DNA of 64,000 nucleotides from Halopolyspora algeriensis. GTDB lineage: Bacteria; Actinomycetota; Actinomycetes; Mycobacteriales; Pseudonocardiaceae. Shown in pieces: positions 53,528-62,358 of the stretch. The notes under the pieces were generated by a model, which made no database searches, was not told the DNA's origin, and saw nothing but the letters and a program-made list of their open reading frames with translations. Numbering within the stretch: position 1 is the first letter of the stretch; every line of letters starts with the position of its first letter. The stretch lies in assembly GCF_003337235.1 (NCBI RefSeq), contig NZ_QPJC01000013.1, positions 1 to 64,000 of the forward strand, read 5' to 3'. Made by a program: the position numbers and the translations under genes.

Positions 53528-54357
53528 TGGGCGACCGCGTCGAGCGGATCATCGAACGTCCGATCGTGATGAGCTACACCTGCTACGACGTGCTGCATCA
53601 CGGCGAGTGCGGCGAGAGCGCACCGAAACCGGCCGGCCTGGAAGGGCTCTCGCCGGGGCGTACGAACCGGGAACGCATCCGGATCATCACCGAGGTCCTC
53701 GCCGATTTGCGCGAGCGCGGCCTGGCGGTGGTGGACACACCGGTGCGGCCGCTGCGCGAGGCGATCCGCCTGCTGCACAACTCGCACCGCCGCCTCTACG
53801 GCCGGTACGCGATCCGCGAGGGGGACGGGGTCACGCAGGGTGGTTTCCACATCGCCGAGTCCGAGGGGTGCGCGGTCCTGGCCGCCTGGGAGGGCGAGCA
53901 GCTCGTGCTCGAACCCCTCTCCCCGGAGACGATGCTGCCGACCGTGGTGAGCCTGCTGCCCGCCACCGCACCGATCGACGATGCCGCCATGGTCGTGGCC
54001 CCCGAACGCCCACCGCGCCACGTTCCCGACGGCCCCGCGGAGCTCCGGGCACAGCCGGCGCGGGAGGAGGGCCGGCCGGACCCCGCGCAGGACGCGGTGC
54101 AGCGCAACCACGATCGCCTCGAGGAATTGACGACCGGGCCGCTGGATTTCGTCATGCAGATCGGTCGGTCCACCCGCACGGCCGGAGGATCCGAGCGGGC
54201 CTGCGAGCACCCGCTGAACTACTACGCGGGTGCGCGGGGAGCACTGCTGACCGTGCTCAAACGCCCCGGCGAAGGATCCGCTCTCCGCCGTCACGTGCTC
54301 CCCGCAACCCGGGAGAACGTCCTGCGAGAGCTGCGCGAGCTCGGCCGCGCGGGGTGA
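53527..54357 (+). CDS. EspG-like type VII secretion chaperone
   Basis: 276 residues of the ESX secretion-associated EspG family. EspG proteins bind PPE partners in the cytoplasm and deliver them to the ESX secretion machine. The N-terminus (RIIERPIVMSYTCYDVLHHGECG) and the C-terminal GPLDFVMQIGRSTRTAGGSER are recognisable. The ATG overlaps the PPE-like stop by one base. No EccC or other ESX core gene is in the window, so the substrates must use a system encoded elsewhere. Confidence 0.88.
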   Translation: MGDRVERIIERPIVMSYTCYDVLHHGECGESAPKPAGLEGLSPGRTNRERIRIITEVLADLRERGLAVVDTPVRPLREAIRLLHNSHRRLYGRYAIREGDGVTQGGFHIAESEGCAVLAAWEGEQLVLEPLSPETMLPTVVSLLPATAPIDDAAMVVAPERPPRHVPDGPAELRAQPAREEGRPDPAQDAVQRNHDRLEELTTGPLDFVMQIGRSTRTAGGSERACEHPLNYYAGARGALLTVLKRPGEGSALRRHVLPATRENVLRELRELGRAG

Positions 54358-54391
54358 GCGGCGCCGTGCGCGCGCAGGACGGTCGGTGAGG

Positions 54392-55069
54392 TCAGGCGAT
54401 GAAGTCCCGCACGCTTTCGTAGACCTCGTCGGAGGAGAGCAACGAGATGTGCCCGATGCAGGAGACCTGTGCATTGCGCGCCCCGGCCAGGGCGGTGCTG
54501 CTGTCCGGGTTGATCACCTCGTCGCACGGTGATCGCAACGTTGCGTAGTCGACCTCACCGGGTGTCTCGTCGCCGGCATTGAGGTCGGTGAGGAATCCGG
54601 AACCGTAGCGCATCTCCTGGCACGAGGTTGTCCAGCACGCATAGGCGGCGTTGGTGCCGTGGTTGGGGCCGCCGATACTGACCCAGTCGTCGACCTGTGC
54701 GGTGCCGCCGAGGAACTTCAGAAAGTGGCGTGAGGACAGCCCGCCCATGGAGTGAGTAATGAGATCGACCCGGTCCGCGCCGGTGGTTTCGAGCACCCGG
54801 TCGACCTCGCTCGCGAGTTGTTCGGCCGTGGCCACATTGGACTGACTCCAGTCGTAGTACCACACGTGCAGATCCTCGTCGCTCCAGCCGTCGGAGCCGA
54901 ACGAGTCGACGAAGTACGTCCAGTTCCAGTCCGCCCCCATCCATCCGTGCACGAAGACCACGGGTTCGTGGCCGGGATCGGCCGAGGCCGAGGTGGGGGT
55001 GAGTGCGGAAGCGACAGCCACCGTGACGAGGGCGGTGATCCGGGTGAGTCGAGCGGCGAAGCGACGCAT
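54392..55069 (-). CDS. secreted lipase / esterase (alpha/beta hydrolase)
   Basis: 225 residues. Signal peptide 1-30 ending ASA. The lipase motifs are VVFVHGWMG at about 37-45 (oxyanion hole) and LITHSMGG with Ser 107 as nucleophile; the C-terminal CIGHISLLSSD supplies a His. It has paired Cys residues in the mature part (CWTTSC, CDEV, CIGH). The size and topology fit the short actinobacterial triacylglycerol lipases. ATG 55069 follows GGAGG. A perfect 8-bp inverted repeat lies in its promoter. Confidence 0.9.
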   Translation of the reverse strand: MRRFAARLTRITALVTVAVASALTPTSASADPGHEPVVFVHGWMGADWNWTYFVDSFGSDGWSDEDLHVWYYDWSQSNVATAEQLASEVDRVLETTGADRVDLITHSMGGLSSRHFLKFLGGTAQVDDWVSIGGPNHGTNAAYACWTTSCQEMRYGSGFLTDLNAGDETPGEVDYATLRSPCDEVINPDSSTALAGARNAQVSCIGHISLLSSDEVYESVRDFIA

Positions 55070-55096
55070 GGTTCCTCCGGTCGTGATCGCACAGCA

Positions 55097-55117
55097 TGAT
55101 CACCGGAATGGTGATCA
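55097..55117. promoter_or_regulatory. inverted repeat in the lipase promoter region
   Basis: TGATCACC and GGTGATCA with five bases between (GGAAT), 28 bp upstream of the lipase ATG. Further half-sites (AGATCACG at about 55118, CGTGATCG at about 55081) extend the array. The regulator is unknown. The rest of the 55070-55328 gap shows no gene. Confidence 0.5.
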
Positions 55118-55328
55118 AGATCACGGTAGCCGTGTGCGCATGCGTGTGGATCACCCCGAGCGGGGAATTTTGTCCGAATTTCCGGGCAGGTGACATGCGT
55201 TCCCGCTTTCTCGGGGGCACCCCGCCCGAGCACGCGGCCGGTGCACGTGGCGACCGGCGAGCCGCCTTCGGTGGCTCGGTGCGTGAAAGTGCTCCCACAC
55301 GGCGCTGCTTCATGAGAAGGTTGCGGCT

Positions 55329-56264
55329 GTGAGTTCCGTCATCCTCCGCCTCACGCGTGTGGTCGTTTCCGTGCTCGCCGCCTGCCTGCTGCTCGCCGGT
55401 TGCGGTTCGAGCCCGGGCAAGGTCGGCACGGCCGCCATCGTCGGTGACCGGGCGATCCCACTGACCGCTGTGGAATCCCGATTCAATGCCGTGCTGGACA
55501 AGGAATCCGGCCTGACCGAGCAACTCCGGCAGCAGGGCCGGATGGACGATCTCGCCCGGCGCATCGCCGGGTTCGCCGTCCGGGAGGAACTGGCCAGGCA
55601 GGCCGCGCACCGGGAAGAACTGCAGGTCTCCGAGCAGGAGATCACCGAACGTATCGAACGTGCCGGCGGGGCGCAGGCCGCCACCAAGGGCACGATCTTC
55701 ACCGCGCGGAACTATCGCGAGGTGGTGCGCTCGCAGCTGCTGATGACCGAACTCGGCCGCCGATACCTCGGCAGGACCTCGGTCACGTTCGACTACACCC
55801 AGGCCACCACCCGCAAGGAAGCCCGCGCCAAGGCCGAGCGCATGGCACAGGGGCCGCAGCAGGCCGCCGCGCTCATCGCGGACGACCGCGCAGCGGGGAT
55901 CCCGGCCGAATCCGGTAAGCAGGTGCGTGCGGCGCGCAATGCCTCGCTCGCGGTCGGCACCCCCCTGTTCGGTGCGAGCCCGGGAACGGTGCTGGCCTTC
56001 AAGGGGCCGAATCAGCGTGCGGGTACGTGGCTGATCGCCCGCGTCACCGAGCGCAACGCGAACGCCGATCCGGTGCCGACGGGGAAGGTCGACGAGCAGA
56101 CCCTGCAGGCCTTCGGGACGCGGCTGCTCGGGCTCACGGCCGAGCGTGCCGGCGTGCAGCTCAGCCCCCGCTACGGTGCCTGGGACCCGATCATGCTCAG
56201 CCCCGCGCCCGAGGAGGGGCAGAAGACCGGCTTCAGGCTGGCCGGGCACGCCCGACCGGCCTGA
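55329..56264 (+). CDS. SurA N-terminal-like lipoprotein
   Basis: 311 residues. The signal peptide ends with lipobox LLLAGC (Cys at about 25). The segment GDRAIPLTAVESRFNAVLDKE and the following AVREELARQAAHREELQVSEQEITERIER match the SurA/PrsA-type chaperone N-terminal fold, but no parvulin isomerase domain is seen. It may assist folding of exported proteins. GTG at 55329 is preceded by AGAAGG. It lies next to mazG, a position shared with mycobacterial lipoproteins of this locus. Confidence 0.85.
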   Translation: MSSVILRLTRVVVSVLAACLLLAGCGSSPGKVGTAAIVGDRAIPLTAVESRFNAVLDKESGLTEQLRQQGRMDDLARRIAGFAVREELARQAAHREELQVSEQEITERIERAGGAQAATKGTIFTARNYREVVRSQLLMTELGRRYLGRTSVTFDYTQATTRKEARAKAERMAQGPQQAAALIADDRAAGIPAESGKQVRAARNASLAVGTPLFGASPGTVLAFKGPNQRAGTWLIARVTERNANADPVPTGKVDEQTLQAFGTRLLGLTAERAGVQLSPRYGAWDPIMLSPAPEEGQKTGFRLAGHARPA

Positions 56265-56347
56265 GCGGCACGAGTGCCCGGGTCGGTTCGGGACCGGTAC
56301 CGACCCGCTGCCGAGGCACACTGCGGGTGCCTTGAAACAATCGCGGT

Positions 56348-57394
56348 ATGAGTGCTGTGAACGAGCCGATCGTCGAGGGGTGTGCTGTCGTCCTCGTCGA
56401 CGACCGGCTTGGTGAGGTCGTCCCGGCAGCGGCCGTGCCGGTGCTGCGCACCGCCGCTGCCGTCTACGCCGATGCGGGGCTGGCAGCGGAGACGCGTGCC
56501 GCTCTCGGCGCACCCGAGCCCCCGCCGCGGGCGGACCTGCTGGCACAGGCCGCTCGTGAACCGGTCGTGCTGGTGACCTCCGATCCCGGTGTCGCCGAGG
56601 TCGCCTCCCTGCACGATGCCGGGGCGCAGTGGGTCGGCTCCGCCGCCCCGACCGGGGTGGAACTGCTGGATGCGGTCACGGTGATGGACCGGTTGCGTTC
56701 CCCGGGAGGGTGCCCGTGGGACGCCGAGCAGACGCACGATTCGCTGCGCCAGTATCTCGTGGAGGAGACCTACGAGTTGCTGGACGCCCTGGAGCGCCGT
56801 GACCGCACGGCGCTGCGGGAGGAGTTGGGTGACGTGCTGCTGCAGGTGCTCTTCCACGCGCGGGTCGCCACCGAGGACGAGGCGGACCCGTTCACTGTGG
56901 ACGAGGTGGCCGCGGAGCTGGTCAGCAAGCTCGTTTCGCGGCATCCCAACGTGTTCGCCGACGCGGAGGCCATCCACGATGCCGAGTCGCAGCACCTGCG
57001 TTGGGAGGAGCTCAAGCAGCAGCAGAAACGCCGCGAATCCAGTGTGGATGGTGTCGCCCTGGGGCAACCCGCCGTGGCACTGGCCGCCAAGCTCGCCCAG
57101 CGAGCCGGGCGCGCAGGAGTGCCCGCCGACCTGCTGCCGCGGCGCGAGGACACGGGTGGCGAGCTGTTCTCCACCGCAGCCCGGGCGAAGCTGGCCGGGC
57201 AGGATCCCGAGGACGCGCTGCGTGCCGTGGCGCTGCGCTTCGCCGAGCGGGTGCGCTCGGCCGAGTCCCGGGCGCGGCGAGCGGGCCGGAATCCCTCGAA
57301 GCTGTCGGAGGACGAGTGGCGCCGGTTCTGGGACGGATCCGGCGGCGAATCGGTCGATTCGGGCGTCCCGCCGGAGGTCGCTTCCGATGCGTGA
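56348..57394 (+). CDS. mazG: nucleoside triphosphate pyrophosphohydrolase MazG
   Basis: 348 residues. The MazG core is at about 115-215 with VMDRLRSPGGCPWDAEQTHDSLRQ, LVEETYELLDAL and EELGDVLLQVLFHARVA, which contain the metal-binding Glu and Asp residues. It hydrolyses non-canonical or stress-related nucleoside triphosphates to monophosphates. The N-terminal 110 residues are an actinobacterial extension. No ribosome site is seen at ATG 56348. It stands upstream of the transglycosylase gene, as in M. tuberculosis. Confidence 0.93.
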   Translation: MSAVNEPIVEGCAVVLVDDRLGEVVPAAAVPVLRTAAAVYADAGLAAETRAALGAPEPPPRADLLAQAAREPVVLVTSDPGVAEVASLHDAGAQWVGSAAPTGVELLDAVTVMDRLRSPGGCPWDAEQTHDSLRQYLVEETYELLDALERRDRTALREELGDVLLQVLFHARVATEDEADPFTVDEVAAELVSKLVSRHPNVFADAEAIHDAESQHLRWEELKQQQKRRESSVDGVALGQPAVALAAKLAQRAGRAGVPADLLPRREDTGGELFSTAARAKLAGQDPEDALRAVALRFAERVRSAESRARRAGRNPSKLSEDEWRRFWDGSGGESVDSGVPPEVASDA

Positions 57395-57538
57395 TCCACA
57401 CTGATCTCCCGGTATGCACCGGTACTCGACAGTGCCGCCGGGTGTGGCGCGTGCGCGTGGGTGAATACCGCCCGCTCGACCGCAGCACGACGAGGATGCG
57501 GGCACACTGGGCGGTATCGAGGGTTTCGGGAACGGGGG

Positions 57539-58363
57539 ATGCTCGTGTCACAGCAACCGGCAGGGCCGGGGCTTCGGCCGGGGCCGGTACTGGGCCTGGT
57601 GGCTCTGGTCGTACTGGTGCTCGTGGTGTGGAGTGCTGTCACCGGGCCGGTCGACGAATCCCCGTCGGGCGTCCCGGCCGACCTCCCGACGGCGGCGGCT
57701 CCGCCGGATCCCGGCGCCGAGCCGCCGAACATCCGGGTGTTCCCACCCGAGCAGGCGGAGGACAGCCCCGAGGGCAGGCCGCAGCGACAGCTGGAAGGGT
57801 GGGCCGCTCCGCTCTCCGAGGAGCTCGACATCCCGGAACCCGCGTTGGAGGCCTACGGATACGCCGCGAGCGTCCTGGAGACCACCCGTCCGGACTGCGG
57901 CCTGAGCTGGTCGGTCCTGGCCGGGATCGGTGCCGTCGAATCCCGGCACGGCCGCTACGGCGGTGCCGAACTCGACCGGACGGGACGGCCCAGCACTCCG
58001 ATTCGGGGACTGCCCCTGGACGGCCGGGACGGTGTGAAGCTCATCCGGGACACCGACAACGGCACCCTCGACGGGGACACGACCTACGATCGAGCTGTCG
58101 GGCCCCTGCAGTTCATCCCGACGACCTGGGAGAAGTGGGGCGTCGACGCCGATGGCGACGGGGTCGCCGACCCCGACGACATCGACGACGCGGCGATGGC
58201 CGCCGGGGATTACCTGTGCGCCTCGGGGGGACATCTCCGCGATGCCGACCGGTTCTGGGACGCGCTGCTGACCTACAACGCGAGTCGCAGCTACGGCCAG
58301 GACGTTCTCGACCGCGCCGACCACTACGGTCGCAAGAGCCACCGGCTGTCCGCCAAGCGGTGA
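57539..58363 (+). CDS. lytic transglycosylase with EF-hand-like loop, paralogue 1
   Basis: About 274 residues. A membrane anchor (GPVLGLVALVVLVLVVWSAV) and Pro-rich linker precede the MltB/Slt35-like transglycosylase fold with the catalytic Glu in LAGIGAVESRHGRYGG, PLQFIPTTWEKWG and TYNASRSYG. The loop DADGDGVADPDDIDD resembles an EF-hand calcium site. The start is ATG 57539 or GTG 57545; the latter has the better spacing to GGGGGA. It is 144 bp after mazG. Cleaves peptidoglycan at the wall. Confidence 0.88.
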   Translation: MLVSQQPAGPGLRPGPVLGLVALVVLVLVVWSAVTGPVDESPSGVPADLPTAAAPPDPGAEPPNIRVFPPEQAEDSPEGRPQRQLEGWAAPLSEELDIPEPALEAYGYAASVLETTRPDCGLSWSVLAGIGAVESRHGRYGGAELDRTGRPSTPIRGLPLDGRDGVKLIRDTDNGTLDGDTTYDRAVGPLQFIPTTWEKWGVDADGDGVADPDDIDDAAMAAGDYLCASGGHLRDADRFWDALLTYNASRSYGQDVLDRADHYGRKSHRLSAKR

Positions 58364-58431
58364 CCCGCCGGGCAGCAGGTGCGTGACCGAGCGGTGATCC
58401 GTGACTCTTCGGCACCAGCGGGACGAACACG

Positions 58432-58437
58432 TAACCT
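58432..58437 (+). promoter_or_regulatory. -10-like TAACCT, leaderless start of transglycosylase 2
   Basis: TAACCT lies six bases before the GTG at 58444 and no ribosome site is present. Confidence 0.45.
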
Positions 58438-58443
58438 GTTCGG

Positions 58444-59346
58444 GTGACGCAGCACACGCCGACGGAGTCCACCCCGACGGAATCCGCCCCGCCGACCGAG
58501 CCGGCCGCACGGAACACGCCGAAGCAGCTCCCCCCGCGCCTCACCGCAGTGCTGGCTGCCCTGGGACGTCTCGGGATCGCCGTGAGCCTGCTGGCGACGA
58601 TGGTCGCCGCGGCCGGGGCCGTTTCCGTGCTCGGGCGTCCGGACGCGGCTCCGGTTGCCGGTCCACCTGCCAAGCAGGCACTCGAGCCCGCCCCGGTGCA
58701 ACCCGGTTCCGCCGCGCCACCCGTGCAGAAACCCGTTCCCGCTCCCGAACCGCAGCAGCAGGACGACGTCGGGATCGGCCCGGTCCGGGAGTGGGCCAAC
58801 AAGGTGGCCTCGGTGGTGGACATCCCCGCGCGGGCTCTCGTGTCCTACGTGCATGCCGATCTGGCCCTGAGCGAGCACCAGCCGGACTGCCGGATCTCCT
58901 GGGCGACGTTGGCCGGGATCGGCCGGGTCGAATCGGATCACGGTCGCTACGGGGGCAGGACGTTGGGGGAGGACGCCGTCCCGTCCCGGCCGATCATCGG
59001 GATCCCCCTGGACGGCGGGCCGAATGTGCGCGCCATCCGGGACACCGACGACGGTGCGCTCGACGGCGACCCGGTCTACGACCGTGCCGTGGGCCCGATG
59101 CAGTTCATCCCGTCGACCTGGGACAAGTGGGCCACCGACGGCAACGGGGACGGGGTGGGCGACCCGCAGAACCTGGACGATGCCGCCACGGCCGCCGCCC
59201 GTTACCTGTGCGCGGGCGAGCGCGACATGAGCACCGGACAGGGCTGGTGGTCCGGAGTGATGTCCTACAACAACTCCGTGGAGTACGCGCAGAAGGTGTA
59301 CGCGCTGGCCGAGAGTTACGCCCGAGCCGGCAACCGCCGCCGGTAA
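58444..59346 (+). CDS. lytic transglycosylase with EF-hand-like loop, paralogue 2
   Basis: 300 residues, paralogous to the preceding gene. It has a hydrophilic N-terminus, a membrane anchor (LGIAVSLLATMVAAAGAV), a long Pro-rich linker and a catalytic domain with the Glu in LAGIGRVESDHGRYGG and PMQFIPSTWDKW. Its loop DGNGDGVGDPQNLDD aligns with that of paralogue 1. The two genes are 80 bp apart and probably arose by tandem duplication. GTG at 58444 has TAACCT upstream. Confidence 0.9.
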   Translation: MTQHTPTESTPTESAPPTEPAARNTPKQLPPRLTAVLAALGRLGIAVSLLATMVAAAGAVSVLGRPDAAPVAGPPAKQALEPAPVQPGSAAPPVQKPVPAPEPQQQDDVGIGPVREWANKVASVVDIPARALVSYVHADLALSEHQPDCRISWATLAGIGRVESDHGRYGGRTLGEDAVPSRPIIGIPLDGGPNVRAIRDTDDGALDGDPVYDRAVGPMQFIPSTWDKWATDGNGDGVGDPQNLDDAATAAARYLCAGERDMSTGQGWWSGVMSYNNSVEYAQKVYALAESYARAGNRRR

Positions 59347-59348
59347 GG

Positions 59349-59393
59349 GGGTGTGCGGGTTGGCTTGCGGAAGCGGTGCCGGTGGCGGAACCA
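59349..59393 (-). repeat. dispersed repeat, copy D (reversed)
   Basis: On the minus strand it reads GGTTCCGCCACCGGCACC, then a segment that fits GCGAGCCAATCCGCG with one inserted base. It begins three bases after the stop of the second transglycosylase gene and ends before the convergent TPR gene. It is the most divergent of the four copies. Confidence 0.75.
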
Positions 59394-59403
59394 CGCTGTC
59401 GGC

Positions 59404-59787
59404 TCACTCGTGGGCGTTGGCCACTGCCAGGTGGGCGTTGATCTCCCCGAGTGCCTCCTGGTACGCGGGGTCGGGATACATCGTCGCGGCGAGCCGCACC
59501 TGCGTCTGCGCCTCGCTGAGCCTTCCCTGCCGCTGCAGGGTGCGCCCCAGCACCAGGCGCGCGTAGTGATCGGACGGGTCGAGTTCGATCACTCGGAGGA
59601 ACGCGAGTTCGGCCCGCTGGAACTGGGCCGAGAACAGGTATGCCCGGCCCGCGAGCAACTGGACGCTCGGCTTGTCGGAGGCGATGTCGAGCACCGGCTC
59701 CAGGATTTGAAGAGCTTCCAGTGGTCGCCGCTGTGCTACCAACGATTCCGCTTTGCGGAACGCTTCCACGGTGCCTTCAGTGGTCAT
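59404..59787 (-). CDS. TPR repeat protein
   Basis: About 127 residues, three helix-pair repeats of the tetratricopeptide type (AESLVAQRRPLEALQILEPVLD, LLAGRAYLFSAQFQRAELAFLRVIELDP, LVLGRTLQRQGRLSEAQTQVRLAATMYPD). Likely a small protein-protein adaptor; partners are unknown. The start is ATG 59787 (GTG 59793 is an alternative). It converges on the transglycosylase gene and is divergent from eno. Confidence 0.82.
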   Translation of the reverse strand: MTTEGTVEAFRKAESLVAQRRPLEALQILEPVLDIASDKPSVQLLAGRAYLFSAQFQRAELAFLRVIELDPSDHYARLVLGRTLQRQGRLSEAQTQVRLAATMYPDPAYQEALGEINAHLAVANAHE

Positions 59788-60023
59788 GGTCACCCCAACG
59801 TTACGTTCCGCCGCGGCGTTTCTCCACCGGCAACCGGGTGGTTCGCGGACCCGTGTGCGGCGTGGCGCGCAGTGCTCGGGAGATGAGGACCACGGAAAAT
59901 CTCCGGTGAGCCCGGCGCGCGCGATGCCGGCCTCCCGTTAGGCTCGGAGACTGTCGTCGGGCGTGCGACCCGCTTTACCCGTTCCCGCCTGCCGGGCAGT
60001 CGGGACGGTTGCCGCGCCCGTAG

Positions 60024-61334
<1,311 letters not shown>

Positions 61335-61338
61335 AACC

Positions 61339-61827
61339 ATGCCCAGCGGGCGCTCCGGTGATCGGCGCCGCCGCGCCGGCGCCGCACGGGGAAGGGGCAA
61401 GCGGCCGGGCGGGCAGGGTTCCGCCCGGCCGCGCTCCCTGCCCGGCACCGGCGGCGCGTTCAAGCTGTCGTCGACACGCCGTGCGGCGGTGCTGGCGCTC
61501 GTGGTGTGCGCGATGGCGTTGAGCGTGTCGGTGCCGTTGCGGACCTATCTCAGCCAGCAGGAGGAGTTGGCCATGCGGCAACAGCAGCAGGCCGAGCTCT
61601 CCCGCGATGTGCGGGAGCTGGTCGAGCGCAAGCAGCGGCTCTCCGACCCGGCGCGGATCGAGGCGGAGGCCCGCAAGCGTCTGGGGTACGTGCGCCCGGG
61701 GGAGACGCCGTACAAGGTGCACCTGCCCGAGCAGCAGGAGCGGCAGAATTCGAAGTCCGCACCGGAAACCGTGGAGAAACCCTGGTATCAGCAGCTCTGG
61801 CAGTCCCTGATCGGGAAGGGGTCGTGA
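61339..61827 (+). CDS. septum formation initiator FtsB/DivIC family protein
   Basis: 162 residues. A basic, Arg/Gly-rich cytoplasmic N-terminus (about 35 residues), a single membrane anchor (RRAAVLALVVCAMALSVSV) and an extracellular coiled coil (LSQQEELAMRQQQQAELSRDV), then the family end RIEAEARKRLGYVRPGETPYKVH. Part of the divisome. It overlaps the DUF501 gene by four bases. The eno-ftsB-DUF501 order is conserved in actinobacteria. Confidence 0.9.
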   Translation: MPSGRSGDRRRRAGAARGRGKRPGGQGSARPRSLPGTGGAFKLSSTRRAAVLALVVCAMALSVSVPLRTYLSQQEELAMRQQQQAELSRDVRELVERKQRLSDPARIEAEARKRLGYVRPGETPYKVHLPEQQERQNSKSAPETVEKPWYQQLWQSLIGKGS

Positions 61828-62321
61828 CGGTGTCCAGTGACGCGTGCACGGTTGGCGAGGCCGACCGGGCTGTGATCGAGCGCCAGCTGGGGCGGCCGCC
61901 GCGGGGACTGCGCGCGGTCGCGGCCCGCGACGCGGCCGGGGAACCGACCGTGGTGCAGACCAACCCGAAGCTGGAGGACGGCACCCCGTTCCCGACGCTG
62001 TACTACCTGACGTCGCCGCGCCTGGTCGCGCTGGTGTCCAGGTTGGAGTCCGAGGGACTCATGCGGGAGATGACCGACCGGCTCGCCGAGGACCCGGAAC
62101 TGGCCGAGCGGTACCGCCGCGCGCACGAGGCCTACCTCGCAGAGCGGGATGCGATCGAGCCGCTCGGCACCGACGTGAGCGCGGGTGGAATGCCCGACCG
62201 CGTGAAGTGCCTGCACGTACACGTCGCGCACGCACTGGCGGCCGGGCCGGGCGTCAATCCCTTCGGCGACGAGGCGTTGGAGCTCATCGAGCACCGCCGA
62301 CCTCCCGAGGCCGAGGCCTGA
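61824..62321 (+). CDS. DUF501 domain protein
   Basis: 165 residues. The full DUF501 pattern is visible: IERQLGRPPRGLRAVAAR, LEDGTPFPTLYYLTSPRLVALVSRLESEG, MPDRVKCLHVHVAHALAAGPGVNPFGDEAL. The conserved His/Cys cluster (KCLHVHVAH) suggests metal or nucleotide binding. GTG overlaps the ftsB stop by four bases (GTGA). In M. tuberculosis ppx follows, but here an AidB-like gene converges instead. Confidence 0.93.
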   Translation: MTVSSDACTVGEADRAVIERQLGRPPRGLRAVAARDAAGEPTVVQTNPKLEDGTPFPTLYYLTSPRLVALVSRLESEGLMREMTDRLAEDPELAERYRRAHEAYLAERDAIEPLGTDVSAGGMPDRVKCLHVHVAHALAAGPGVNPFGDEALELIEHRRPPEAEA

Positions 62322-62358
62322 GCGGCGCGGACGGGCTCGCGTAGCCGCGCACGGCGGT

